Assembly (NCBI GenBank): GCA_023265045.1
Contig: JAHFUQ010000002.1
Coordinates: 1 to 64,000, forward strand
Direction of reading: 5' to 3'
Origin: Acidimicrobiia bacterium
GTDB lineage: Bacteria; Actinomycetota; Acidimicrobiia; Acidimicrobiales; AC-14
Length of the DNA stretch: 64,000 bases
A program made the position numbers and the translations under genes. The notes below the pieces were generated by a model. The model was not told the DNA's origin, made no database searches, and saw only the letters and a program-made list of their open reading frames with translations. Shown piece by piece: positions 43,565 to 51,521 of this stretch (position 1 is the stretch's first letter; every line of letters begins with the position of its first letter).

Positions 43565-44884
43565 CTACGCCGGGAGGCCGTCCTCGGCGGCCGTGGCGGC
43601 GGGCGATGAAGCCCTCCCGGCGTAGGGATCGTTGTGATCCGACGCGAGGAGGCCCAGCTCCGCCGGCGACGCCAGCCATCCCCATGCGCCGGCGGCCATG
43701 AGCACCACGCCGCCCATGAGGTAGACGGCGCGGATGCCGAACGTGTCCGCCAGCACGCCGCCGAGGCCGATGCTCGCCAGCCTCGCCGCCTGCCACAGGG
43801 TGTCGTAGAACGAGAACACGCGACCCCTGAGGCGGTCGGGCACGGTCGCCTGCAGCACCGAGTTGTAGGTCACGGCGCCTGTGGACGTCCCGACCCCGTA
43901 CGCGACGAGCGCGCCGGCGGCCACCGCGAACGCCGAGAAGGCGGCCAGGACGAGGTCGACCAGGCCCCGCAGGAGGTAGGGCCCGTAGAGCAGGGCGGGG
44001 CGGCGGGCGTCGGAGACGTACCGCTGCAACGCCAATGGACCGGAGCCGGCGCCGACGCCGATGGCTGCCAGCAACAGGCCGAACCGCCCGGCGCCGACGT
44101 CGAGGTGGCGCTGGGCGAGGACCACCAGCAGCGCCGAGGTGGCCCCGGCCGACAGCGCGGCCAGGCCCTGAACCCCGGCCAGCACCGAGAGGAACCGGCT
44201 GGAGCGGATCGCCCGCAGTCCTTCGACCACGTCCGCGACATGCTGGGCGGGCGGCGCCAGCGGGCGCTCCGGTATGGGCAAGCGATGGAGCAGCGCCGCC
44301 GACAGGACGAACGAGGCGGCGTTGATCCCAAACGCCGGCCCCGCCCCCGCGAAGGCCACCAGCGCGCCGGCCGCCGGCGCGAGGACGATCTGGGAGATGA
44401 CGGCGGCCGACCACAGACCGGAGTTGGCTGCGACGAGGTCCTCGGCGGCGACGAGCGTCGGCACCACGCTCGCGGCCGCGGGCTTGAAGAAGACGGTGAA
44501 GGCGGAGAAGCCGAGCGCGGCGGCGTAGACGATCCCCAGGCGGTCGCCCCACACCACCAGGGCCAAGGCGATGGCGGCCCGGCCCAGGTCGGCCACGACC
44601 ATGACCCGGCGGCGGGGGAGGCGGTCGACCACCGCCCCGGCCACGAAGCCCAGCAGCAGGACGGGGGCGATCTCGAACGCCACCGTCGTCCCCACCTTCA
44701 GGCCCGAGCCCGTGAGCCGGTACACCAGCAGCACCAGTGCGACGGCGTTGAAGGTGTCGCCCCAGCGCGACACCGTCTGGGCGACGAACAGCCGCCGGAA
44801 CCCCGTCGACGCCAGCGCACGCCCAAGGCTCGAACGCCGCCGCGGGGACGACCCGGCGGCGCGCCCGCGTCGTCGCCGGGTCAC
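43565..44884 (-). CDS. MFS transporter (enterobactin-exporter/drug-efflux type)
   Basis: 439 aa from GTG 44884. The track's 742-aa ORF reads through the merR gene antisense, and its internal ATG near 45034 would lie upstream of the promoter described at 44935-44965, so the GTG is preferred. About 12 helices; early FRRLFVAQTVSRWGDTFNAVALVLLVYRLTGSG and the A-motif-like AGAVVDRLPRRRVMVVADLGRA identify the MFS_3 group (EntS-like). Basic N-terminus (RRRRGRAAG). Under a MerR-type promoter, it probably exports a metal or metal-induced compound; substrate unknown. Confidence 0.85.
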   Translation of the reverse strand: MTRRRRGRAAGSSPRRRSSLGRALASTGFRRLFVAQTVSRWGDTFNAVALVLLVYRLTGSGLKVGTTVAFEIAPVLLLGFVAGAVVDRLPRRRVMVVADLGRAAIALALVVWGDRLGIVYAAALGFSAFTVFFKPAAASVVPTLVAAEDLVAANSGLWSAAVISQIVLAPAAGALVAFAGAGPAFGINAASFVLSAALLHRLPIPERPLAPPAQHVADVVEGLRAIRSSRFLSVLAGVQGLAALSAGATSALLVVLAQRHLDVGAGRFGLLLAAIGVGAGSGPLALQRYVSDARRPALLYGPYLLRGLVDLVLAAFSAFAVAAGALVAYGVGTSTGAVTYNSVLQATVPDRLRGRVFSFYDTLWQAARLASIGLGGVLADTFGIRAVYLMGGVVLMAAGAWGWLASPAELGLLASDHNDPYAGRASSPAATAAEDGLPA

Positions 44885-44934
44885 AAGCCCGCGGGCGACG
44901 GCGGCCCGGTTCGAGGCGCGGAGCGCACGGGACG

Positions 44935-44965
44935 ATCCAACAGCTTCCCGCCGCTGGAACGTCAA
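44935..44965 (-). promoter_or_regulatory. MerR-type promoter with 19-bp spacer driving the MFS gene
   Basis: On the minus strand TTGACG (44965-44960) and TTGGAT (44940-44935) are separated by exactly 19 bp instead of 17, and the spacer holds an inverted repeat (TTCC ... GGAA). This is the diagnostic layout of promoters activated by MerR-family regulators, which untwist the DNA to realign the boxes. It lies about 110 bp from the divergent merR start and about 50 bp from the MFS start. Confidence 0.65.
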
Positions 44966-45073
44966 GCCCCCGGTCGTAGCCTTCAGGCGGGACGGAGAAT
45001 CTACGATCGCGCCCGTGACGACCGGGACGTTCATGGTCGGCCGCGAGCCGGCCCGCTGACGGGAGGAGTCCAG

Positions 45074-45565
45074 ATGCGCATCGGCGAGCTGGCCGACCTC
45101 GTCGGCGTCAATCCGAAGGCGATCCGCTACTACGAGGGCATCGGCCTTCTCCCCAGCCCCCAGCGCGCTCCGTCGGGGTACCGGGACTACACGTCGGCCG
45201 ACGTCGAGCGCCTCAGGTTCGTCTCGACGGCGCGGCGGCTGAACCTGTCGTTGTCGGAGATCGCGGAGATCCTCGGCTTTCGCGAGCGCGCGGAACGGCC
45301 CTGCGACTACGTGCTCGGCGTCCTCGACCGCCAGGTGGAGGACATCGACCGGCGCATGGCGCAGATGGCGCGGCTCCGTGCTGAGCTGGTCTCGATCAGG
45401 GCGCACGCCGACCCCGTGCCCCGGGACGAGGGGTGCTACTGCGCGGTCATCGAGCACGCCGCCGTGGGCCGCGACCGGCGCGCTGGGGCGGCGATGGGCG
45501 AAGGCGGCCGCCCGTCGCGCCCCTCGCCTCCCGCCCGCAACCAGCCCGCGCCGGCGGCTCCTTGA
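45074..45565 (+). CDS. MerR-family metal-responsive regulator
   Basis: 163 aa from ATG 45074 with a GGAGGAG SD; the 643-aa ORF of the track is a read-through of antisense. N-terminal winged helix MRIGELADLVGVNPKAIRYYEGIGLLP and SGYRDYTSADVERLRFV, a dimerisation helix (DRQVEDIDRRMAQMARLRAELV), and effector-site Cys77 (ERPCDYV), Cys121 and Cys123 (GCYCAVIEH). One Cys before the long helix and a pair after it is the metal-binding pattern of the MerR/PbrR/CueR group. The C-terminus has a Pro/Ala/Arg-rich tail. Metal identity not determinable. Confidence 0.88.
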   Translation: MRIGELADLVGVNPKAIRYYEGIGLLPSPQRAPSGYRDYTSADVERLRFVSTARRLNLSLSEIAEILGFRERAERPCDYVLGVLDRQVEDIDRRMAQMARLRAELVSIRAHADPVPRDEGCYCAVIEHAAVGRDRRAGAAMGEGGRPSRPSPPARNQPAPAAP

Positions 45566-45649
45566 CATTCCCATCGCTGGAAGGTGTAGAGCAGGGCCGA
45601 CGGGGGGGAGGCAGCCGAATCGATGAGCGCGATACCGGCGGGGACGCAC

Positions 45650-46018
45650 ATGCGGAGGACTTACGCCGGGGCGGCGCTCCTGCTGGCGGTGGCCTTCGGC
45701 GCGTGCGGCGGCGGAGGGGCGGCCAAGGACGACCCCCTGGCGCTCCAGGGCAAGCCGTCGGACGCCTGCGGCCAGGCCATCATGGACGGCCACAACATGG
45801 AGGCGGCGGGCAGGTCCGCGCCCTTCCTCCCCTCCGTGCGGGTGTGCGGGTCCCTCGCGGCCTGGACGGCGGCGGCGAACGCGTTCGGGATCGACCTCAA
45901 GGGCCGCGAGGCGCAGTTCGTCGACAACACGTGCAACGCCGCCGGCGACGAGGTGAAGGCGCTCAACATCTGCCGAGAGGCCAAGGCGGCCCTGAGCGAC
46001 CCGCGCCGCATTCCGTGA
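45650..46018 (+). CDS. Secreted lipoprotein of unknown function, Cys-rich
   Basis: 122 aa from ATG 45650 (131 aa from ATG 45623). Lipoprotein signal RRTYAGAALLLAVAFGACGGGG. Mature part has further Cys (SDACGQAIMDGHN, VRVCGSLAAW, DNTCNAAG, LNICREA), suggesting two disulfides, with helical SLAAWTAAANAFG. No family recognised. Its TGA overlaps the following gene's GTG as GTGA. Lies between merR and the arsenic locus. Confidence 0.7.
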   Translation: MRRTYAGAALLLAVAFGACGGGGAAKDDPLALQGKPSDACGQAIMDGHNMEAAGRSAPFLPSVRVCGSLAAWTAAANAFGIDLKGREAQFVDNTCNAAGDEVKALNICREAKAALSDPRRIP

Positions 46019-46280
46019 GGCACAGGGCCTCGGGCCTCTCGGATCCCGAGGCCGCCGCCTTCGCCGCCCTTGTGGAGCGGCTCGGCGACCCGGATCGGCG
46101 CCGGTTCATGCGGACGGCGCTCGGCGCGGGCGCGGGCGTCGGGGCCGCGGCGGCTCTCGTCCTGCTCCTTGTCTGGCGCTGGCCCTGGGCGGCGGTCATG
46201 TCCTTCGCACTGACGTTCGTGGTCGGCATGGCCACGGGGTCGCTGCTCGTGGGTCGAGCCTCTCCCGCAGGCTCCGGTGA
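46015..46280 (+). pseudogene. Small two-helix membrane protein gene, apparent 1-bp deletion near its end
   Basis: Starts at GTG 46015 (GTGA overlap). Reads DPEAAAFAALVERLGDPDRRRFMRTALGAGAGVGAAAALVLLLVW...AVMSFALTFVVGMATGSLLVG, two membrane helices after a charged N-terminus. In the given frame there is no stop until 46767, inside the next gene. One extra C in the CCC run near 46265 would give an end (ASPRRLR) whose TGA overlaps the esterase GTG at 46277. Either a read error or a real frameshift. Confidence 0.5.
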
Positions 46281-47204
46281 TCGCCACGAGCGCGCTGCGC
46301 CGCTCGGGGGCCGCGATCAACCGTCGTTCGGTTGTCGTAGCGGCGCTGCTGATGTTCGGCGCATGCGGCGGATCGACGTCGACGTCCGAGCCGACGCCCC
46401 CGCCCGCCGTCCAGCACCACGACCTGAAGGCCGACGGCCTGTCCCGCGCCTACCGCCTCTTCGTGCCGCTGTCGGTCGACCGGAGCCGCGCCACGCCGCT
46501 GGTGATCGTCCTGGCCGGGGTCGGCAACACGGCGAGAGCATGGTCGAGGCGACGCGTTTCGACCGCGTAGCCGAGCGCGAGGGGTTCGTCGTGGCCTACC
46601 CGAGGGCGTCGACAAGACATGGAACGCGGGCTACTGCTGCCTGGGACGGGCGACGAGCGGCCCGGACGACGTGGGGTTCCTGGGCCGTCTCATCGACGAC
46701 GTCGAGGCCAACAACAAGATCGACGTCAACCGGGTGTACGCCGTCGGCGTCTCGGCCGGGGCGATGATGGCCTACCGCCTGGGCTGCGAGCTTTCGGCAC
46801 GCATCGCCGGGGTGGGCTCGGTGGCCGCGGCCATGGTCCTCGACGACTGCCGTCCCGCCCGGCCCGTCTCGGTCATCGAGATCCACGGCACGGCCGACGG
46901 GCTCGTCCCCTACCAGGGGGGCCGCACCGCCGGAGGGGCGACGCAGCCGTCGCCCCCCACGCCGGCCGTCCTGCAGCGCTGGGCCGACCTGGACGCCTGC
47001 CCCTCAGCCGCGGCGACGAAGACCGACGGCGCAGTGTCGACATCGACCTGGACCGGTTGCGGCGCGGGAACGGCCGTGAAGCTCATCACGATCGACGGCG
47101 GCGGCCACACGTGGTTCGCCGAGGGGCTCGGCCCCGTGAGCGGGGCGGTCGACGCCACGAGCGAAATCTGGGCCTTCCTCAGCGCCGCTCGCCGGACGGC
47201 CTAG
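46277..47204 (+). pseudogene. PHB-depolymerase/feruloyl-esterase-like lipoprotein (LpqC type), two frameshifts
   Basis: Alpha/beta-hydrolase of the poly(3-hydroxybutyrate) depolymerase-like family, read in three frames: 46277-about 46540 (lipoprotein signal VVVAALLMFGACGG, HHDLKADGLSRAYRLFVPL, LVIVLAGVGNTA), about 46540-46600 (ESMVEATRFDRVAEREGFVVAYP), about 46600-47204 (GVDKTWNAGYCCLGRA, DDVGFLGRLIDDVEA, nucleophile region VYAVGVSAGAMMAYRL, GTADGLVPYQGG, GGGHTWF). The pieces join into one full-length protein of about 305 aa if one G is restored near 46538 and one C near 46599, both in homopolymers. Catalytic Ser, Asp and His regions survive. Overlaps arsR by 4 bp, convergent. Confidence 0.75.
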
Positions 47205-47551
47205 GCGAGCACCCCCCGCAGCGCGCCCAGGCGCTCGGGCACCGCGCGGTACCAGACCCACCGGCCCCGCTTGTCGCCGGCGATGAGGCCGGCGTCGCTG
47301 AGGATCTTCAGGTGGTGCGACACCGTGGGCTGCGACCGCGCCAGCGGATCGACGAGCTCACACACGCACGCCTCGCCCGCAGGCGCCGAGGCCAGCATGC
47401 TCAGGAGGCGCAGGCGCACCGGGTCCGACAGGACGGCGAAGTCGCGCGCGAGCTCCGCCGCCCGCGGCTCGGACAGCGGCGACGACAACACCGCGGGGCA
47501 GCACTGGTCGTCTTGCGGGACCGCCACGGGTCGTTGCGCCCTCGTCGCCAC
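47201..47551 (-). CDS. arsR: ArsR-family arsenic-responsive repressor
   Basis: 116 aa from GTG 47551 with a GGAGGAA SD. Winged helix with DFAVLSDPVRLRLLSMLASAP, ACVCELVDPLARSQPTVSHHLKILSDAGLI, RGRWVWYRAV. Candidate As(III) ligands: Cys17-Cys18 (DDQCCPAV) near the N-terminus plus Cys62/Cys64 in the recognition-domain helix. This combination (adjacent N-terminal Cys pair plus one in the CxC region) is that described for corynebacterial ArsR proteins. Divergent from the arsI-aqp-arsC operon, which it presumably represses. Confidence 0.92.
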   Translation of the reverse strand: MATRAQRPVAVPQDDQCCPAVLSSPLSEPRAAELARDFAVLSDPVRLRLLSMLASAPAGEACVCELVDPLARSQPTVSHHLKILSDAGLIAGDKRGRWVWYRAVPERLGALRGVLA

Positions 47552-47566
47552 AATTCCTCCATTGAC

Positions 47567-47612
47567 AATCGTCGATGAATCAGGTTGACTGATCGAGGAG
47601 AGTCTATATATC
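47567..47612. promoter_or_regulatory. ArsR operator/promoter between arsR and arsI
   Basis: An AT-rich island in GC-rich DNA. AATCAG-gtTGA-CTGATC (about 47578-47595) forms an imperfect dyad of the ATCA/TGAT type bound by ArsR proteins. TTGACT (47585-47590) and TATATC/TATATA (47605-47612) form a plausible plus-strand promoter, so ArsR binding would cover the -35 box. Confidence 0.6.
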
Positions 47613-47623
47613 AGGAGGGATTG

Positions 47624-48097
47624 ATGTCACGAGTGCAGCTGGCCCTGAACGTGGACGACCTGGACGCCGCGGTGGACTTCTACTCGAAGCTGTTCGCCAC
47701 CCCGCCGGCCAAGCGGCGCGACGGCTACGCCAACTTCGCCATCGCCGAGCCGCCGCTCAAGCTCGTGCTGTTCGAGCAGCCCGGCAAGGGGGGCACCATC
47801 AACCACCTGGGCGTCGAGGTCGAGAGCACCGAGCTGGTCGGCGCGGCCCAGGCCCGCCTAGCGGGGGAGGGGCTGGCCACGGCGACGGAGGACGGCGTCG
47901 CTTGCTGTTACGCCCGCCAGGACAAGGTGTGGGTGGACGGGCCCTCGGGCGAGCCGTGGGAGATCTACACCGTCCTCGAGGACGTCGAGATGCCCGCAGG
48001 CCAGCTTCGCACCGTCGACCCCGAGACGGGCGCCGTGTGTTGCGCGACCGTCGGCGACGACGGCCTGGTCGTGGCCAGCTCCGCGCCGTGCTGCTGA
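47624..48097 (+). CDS. arsI: ArsI/CadI-family glyoxalase-fold protein (organoarsenical lyase type)
   Basis: 157 aa from ATG 47624 with a GGAGGG SD (track start 47585 lies in the promoter). Vicinal-oxygen-chelate fold: SRVQLALNVDDLDAAVDFYSKLFATPPAKRRDGYANF, LKLVLFEQPGKGGTINHLGVEV, and the vicinal Cys pair ACCYARQDKVWVDGPSGEPWEIY. In ArsI the CC pair binds trivalent organoarsenicals and Fe(II) cleaves the C-As bond; actinobacterial homologs were first named CadI (cadmium-induced). Further Cys occur in the tail (AVCCATVG, APCC). First gene of the arsenic operon. Confidence 0.88.
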   Translation: MSRVQLALNVDDLDAAVDFYSKLFATPPAKRRDGYANFAIAEPPLKLVLFEQPGKGGTINHLGVEVESTELVGAAQARLAGEGLATATEDGVACCYARQDKVWVDGPSGEPWEIYTVLEDVEMPAGQLRTVDPETGAVCCATVGDDGLVVASSAPCC

Positions 48098-48104
48098 CGC
48101 GCCG

Positions 48105-48903
48105 TTGACGCCGTCGCTCCCTCGGCGCGCCTTCGCTCCCTCGGCGCGCCTTCGCCGAAGCGCTCGGCGCGGCCCTGCTGGTCCTCGCCGTCGTCGGGTC
48201 CGGGATCGCCGCCCAGCGGCTCTCACCCGGCGACGCGGGCCTGCAGCTGTTGGAGAACGCGGCCGCGACCGCCGCCGCCCTGGTCGCCATCATCCTCGCC
48301 GTGGGGCCGGTGTCGGGGGCCCACCTGAACCCTGTCGTGACCTTGGCCGACAGGGCCTTTGGCGGGCTCTCGACCAATGACGCGGCCGCCTACATCGGCG
48401 CCCAGGTCGTAGGCGGCGGCGCGGGGGCGGTTGTCGCCAACGTGATCTTCTCCCTGCCCGCCGTCGAGCTGTCGACGCACACCAGGAGCTCGGGCGGGCT
48501 GTGGGCGAGCGAGGTCGTCGCCACCTTCGGCCTGCTCCTCGTCGTGTTCGGCGTGGTCCGCTCGCGACGGGCCGCGCTGGCGCCGTTCGCGGTCGGCGCG
48601 TACATCGGAGGCGCGTACTTCTTCACCTCGTCGACGAGCTTCGCCAACCCGGCGGTGACCCTGGCTCGAACCCTGTCGAACAGCTTCGCCGGCATCGCGC
48701 CGGGATCGGTTCCCGCCTTCGTCGTGGCCCAGCTGGTCGGGGCCGCCCTCGCCGTCGCCACGATCCGCGTGCTGTATCCCTCTATGACCGACTGCGCCGC
48801 CGCCGTCGCCGTCGCCGTGCCGCACGCCGAGTTGCCCGCGAGCGGCCCTCGTGAACCTGCATTGTCCCGGGCGCAGCGCCCTGAAACGACAAGGAGCCCC
48901 TGA
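48105..48903 (+). pseudogene. aqpS: Aquaglyceroporin (MIP) of the arsenic operon, frame broken by a 19-bp duplication
   Basis: MIP channel with AEALGAALLVLAVVGSGIAAQRLSPGD, loop B GAHLNPVVTLAD (NPV in place of NPA) and loop E SFANPAVTLAR. The track shows only 48250-48903, but coding similarity extends upstream to about 48150 with no in-frame start. TTG 48105, 7 bp after the arsI stop, begins MTPSLPRRAFA and would flow into AEALGAALL if one copy of a 19-bp tandem duplication (48114-48151) were removed. As given, the frame is shifted after codon 11. MIP channels in ars operons (AqpS) let As(III) leave the cell after ArsC reduction. Ends one base into the arsC ATG (TGATG). Confidence 0.8.
48114..48151 (+). 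repeat. Exact 19-bp tandem duplication in the aquaporin gene
   Basis: TCGCTCCCTCGGCGCGCCT occurs twice head to tail (48114-48132, 48133-48151). 19 is not a multiple of 3, so the second copy shifts the reading frame. Deleting one copy restores an uninterrupted TTG-initiated aquaporin reading frame. Confidence 0.9.
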
Positions 48904-49550
48904 TGTCCGATATCGGAACCGTTCCCCTCGAGCAGCGGCCGATGCTCAGGTCCGCCGCGCATCGACTCGCCGCCGAGTTCCAGGGCACGTTCGGCGAGGA
49001 GACCATCGAGCTGTTCCTCTTCACCAGCTACGACCAGTTCGCGGCGGGGGCGAAGGTAGCTACCTTCCTGCCGCTGTTGGCCGAGCGCTTCGCCCGCCAG
49101 CGCCTCCAGGCCCTCGCTCGTGTCGAGGGCAAGGCCAACGACGGGACGCCCGTTGTCCTTTTCCTCTGTGTGCACAACGCCGGGCGCTCCCAGATGGCCC
49201 TCGGGTGGTTCAACCACTTGGCCGGCGAACGGGCCTTGGCCTGGTCGGGCGGTTCAGAGCCGGGCACGGAGGTCAACCCGGCTGCCATCGCGGCGATGGC
49301 CGAGATCGGCATCGACATCTCCGAGGAGTTCCCGAAGCCGTGGACCGACGAGATCGTCCGAGCGGCGGACGTGGTGGTGACGATGGGCTGCGGCGACGCT
49401 TGCCCGCTGTTCCCGGGCAAACGCTACGAGGACTGGGTGCTCGACGATCCCTTCGGCAAGGCCGTCGAGGAGGTGCGGCCGGTGCGCGACGAGATCGGCC
49501 GGCGCGTGCGGGCCCTGCTCGCCGAGCTGGGAGTCAGCACGCACTCGTAG
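48903..49550 (+). CDS. arsC: Arsenate reductase, LMW-phosphatase type with N-terminal helical domain
   Basis: 215 aa. Residues 1-75 form a helical N-terminal domain (RSAAHRLAAEFQGTFGEETIELFLFTSYDQFA) typical of actinobacterial versions. Then the LMW-PTP-like ArsC domain with P-loop LFLCVHNAGRSQMAL (CX5R), ALAWSGGSEPG, GIDISEEFPKPW, VVTMGCGDACPLFPGKRYEDW (second Cys pair for the redox relay) and DPFGKAVEEVRPVRDEI. Reduces As(V) to As(III) using mycothiol or thioredoxin. Directly after the aquaporin. No ArsB or ACR3 pump is encoded. Confidence 0.92.
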   Translation: MSDIGTVPLEQRPMLRSAAHRLAAEFQGTFGEETIELFLFTSYDQFAAGAKVATFLPLLAERFARQRLQALARVEGKANDGTPVVLFLCVHNAGRSQMALGWFNHLAGERALAWSGGSEPGTEVNPAAIAAMAEIGIDISEEFPKPWTDEIVRAADVVVTMGCGDACPLFPGKRYEDWVLDDPFGKAVEEVRPVRDEIGRRVRALLAELGVSTHS

Positions 49551-50402
49551 CTTGACGTGACCGAGATTGGGAACCGGCCCATTCGGTGACGCGTTGCGCT
49601 TGCCGCGGTGGCGGTCCGGCATGACAGGCTCGATGAATTCGGCTGGCTCACCGCCGCGTCGGCGAACGGCCCGGTCAACGCCGCCAACCGCCTTCATTTC
49701 GGGAAGGCAACCTTCGCAACGGCGCGCAATTTTCGCCGCCGTGCCGTTGCAGTGACCCCTTGAGCCGCCCCGTATGTCCTTCCGGAGCACCTGGTCGTTC
49801 ACGTACGCACGCGGATCGGGATCGCCGAGGTCGTGCTCGGCGGCCGGTCCGCACCAGGCAATGTGGACCCGGAGCCGCATGGCCCTTAGCCTCCAAGACG
49901 CCCGGTCGTCGCCGTCGTCGGGGGTGACCACCCGGAGCGCTCGCTCGCCAGCCGGCGGCAAGCCAAACGGGACTGCCAACCGGCTTTTGGTCCATCCACT
50001 CAGGAGACCGAGGACAGCCCTGGCGCGGCCGCCGTTCGAGAGCTGCGTCACGAGATGAGTCGGCAAGCCTGTCGGGCCGCGACGTGAAGGCGGCCGCGAT
50101 TGTTAGGGGCGGTTCCAATCGCCGCGCGGAGCCATGGCACGCCTGGATGGCGACCCAGGTCAGCGACAGCGACCGCTTCTCGGAGGCCGAACGTGGCCAA
50201 TCCTGAGCACCGACGACAACAGGCGGCTTGGCTGCCTGACACCTGCCGTGTATCGGTGAGCAAAGAGTGAGCGAAACAACGGGCAAACACCGGCAGGAAC
50301 GGCCCTCGACGGACATAGCCCCATGTGACTCTACCTGCGGATACACAGCCGTTCGGAGTCGTTAATGGACCTGGCTGCCCGTGGGTTCTAAGGCCGACAC
50401 CT
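49551..50402. other. Gene-poor stretch before repeat copy C
   Basis: 852 bp without a supported gene; overlapping Arg-rich ORFs on both strands are low quality. One minus-strand frame near 49850-49750 reads WCGPAAEHDLGDPDPRAYVNDQVLRKD, protein-like, perhaps a gene remnant. Bases 50237-50296 (TGACACCTGCCGTG...GGCAG) match 51705-51765 left of copy D at the same distance (167-168 bp) from the repeat. Confidence 0.45.
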
Positions 50403-50448
50403 GTCTTCCCACGGCAGAGGTCGGGGGATCAAATCCCTCATCGCCGAC
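50403..50448 (+). repeat. Att-like 46-bp direct repeat, copy C
   Basis: Matches copy A at 42 of 46 positions. Bases after it (ACTGTAAGATCGCAGG) resemble those after copy A (ACTGTAAAAGTCCTGG), i.e. the integrase-side end of the element. A tRNA-like ORF on the minus strand (EGFDPPTSAVG) is an artefact of this remnant. Confidence 0.82.
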
Positions 50449-50671
50449 TGTAAGATCGCAGGTCCGAGCCGATGCGCCCTGCCCATCGTGCGAGATCGCC
50501 GACTTGGGTGGCGCAGGAATGGCGCGAAAATGGCGCGGCCCATTCGTCGGCGGCCCCTCGTGCGTTGGTCGACGAGTGAGGAACATCGTTGAGCCGCCGG
50601 GCTCCGTGTCGCTTACTCCCTATTTGGTCGCCGAACGCAGTCGGTAGGCTCGGCTCAGCAGCATCTCGCCG

Positions 50672-50693
50672 CGTACCACGAAGGTGTGGTACG
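50672..50693. promoter_or_regulatory. Operator palindrome of the toxin-antitoxin pair
   Basis: Perfect 8-bp inverted repeat CGTACCAC-gaaggt-GTGGTACG ending 7 bp before the antitoxin ATG at 50701. Position and symmetry fit autoregulation by an antitoxin dimer. Confidence 0.7.
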
Positions 50694-50700
50694 TTCGGCT

Positions 50701-51114
50701 ATGGAGATCGAAGAGGTCCTCGACAAGATCACCGCGCTCCTCGATGCCGACGACCATGGCACCGTCAACACGTCCATGCGGATACCGGCAGCGTTGCGCG
50801 ACGCCGCGTCGCTTGCGGTCGCACATCTGGGCGTCGCCTCCTCCACGACGGCGCTCACCTCAGTTGCAATCCGCGCCACGATCGAGACGGCGGTGATGGC
50901 CGCGGCACTCGAGGCTCACTATCGGGTGGTCCCTGACGCTCGACCGACCCTTGCCGAAACTGCGCTTGCGCTTGCCGCGCAGGACGGGTCGCCGCTCGCC
51001 GCCCGCCAGGATCTCGTCGAGCGGGCTGCCGCAGCTGTCCTCGCCCGTCGGCCCGACGCAGACGCCGACGACGTCCTGCTCTGGGCCGAGGCTCAGCAGG
51101 CGGTCGGCGCGTGA
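50701..51114 (+). CDS. Antitoxin-like protein of a VapBC-type pair
   Basis: 137 aa from ATG 50701 (the GTG 50686 of the track lies within the operator). NTSMRIPAALRDAASLAVAHLGVASSTTALTSVAIRATIETAVM resembles a ribbon-helix-helix DNA-binding unit (MRIPAALRDAASLAV). The C-terminal part is helical and acidic (RRPDADADDVLLWAEAQ), as expected for a toxin-wrapping tail. Its TGA overlaps the toxin's GTG (GTGA). Called from context plus RHH pattern; no exact family recognised. Confidence 0.65.
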   Translation: MEIEEVLDKITALLDADDHGTVNTSMRIPAALRDAASLAVAHLGVASSTTALTSVAIRATIETAVMAAALEAHYRVVPDARPTLAETALALAAQDGSPLAARQDLVERAAAAVLARRPDADADDVLLWAEAQQAVGA

Positions 51115-51521
51115 GGACCGTCGTCCTCGACAACGAGGCCGTGCAGGCACTTGTCGACGCCGATCACCCGAAGCACCGAGCGGTCATCGCGCACCTCGCC
51201 GGCGTGGTCACGCGCCGCAGGAGGGGTCCGGCGGTGGACGTCGTCGTGCCGACAGCGGTACGGGTGGAGGCGGGCTGGGACCGATCTGAGCGGAGTGCCG
51301 CGCCGGCCAACCGACTCAGAGTCCGTGACGAGGATCTCGGCACGCAGTCGGCAAACCTTGCGGCGAGGATCCGGATCGCCAGCGGCGTCAGCGTCGCCGA
51401 CGCCCATGCGGGGGCGCTGATGCGCTCCCTGACCAGTGACGACATCGTCGTCCTCACCAGCGACCCTGAGGACATGGAGCGCGCATCGGCGCCAAGGCGG
51501 ATCACCGCGGTCAGGATCTGA
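51111..51521 (+). CDS. PIN-domain ribonuclease toxin (VapC-like)
   Basis: 136 aa. PIN fold with its acidic residues in order: Asp7 (VVLDNEAV), Glu (PTAVRVEAGWD), Asp (ASGVSVADAHAGALM) and Asp (VLTSDPEDM). These bind Mg/Mn and cut RNA, often tRNA or rRNA in VapC toxins. GTGA overlap with the antitoxin. Lies between repeat copies C and D, so it probably stabilised a former element and survived its decay. Confidence 0.82.
   Translation: MRTVVLDNEAVQALVDADHPKHRAVIAHLAGVVTRRRRGPAVDVVVPTAVRVEAGWDRSERSAAPANRLRVRDEDLGTQSANLAARIRIASGVSVADAHAGALMRSLTSDDIVVLTSDPEDMERASAPRRITAVRI

Noticed and set aside
50362-50586. Minus-strand ORF reading TRTCDLTVGDEGFDPPT-like sequence
   Set aside because: This string is the well-known false ORF produced by reading across a tRNA 3' end; here it marks repeat copy C.
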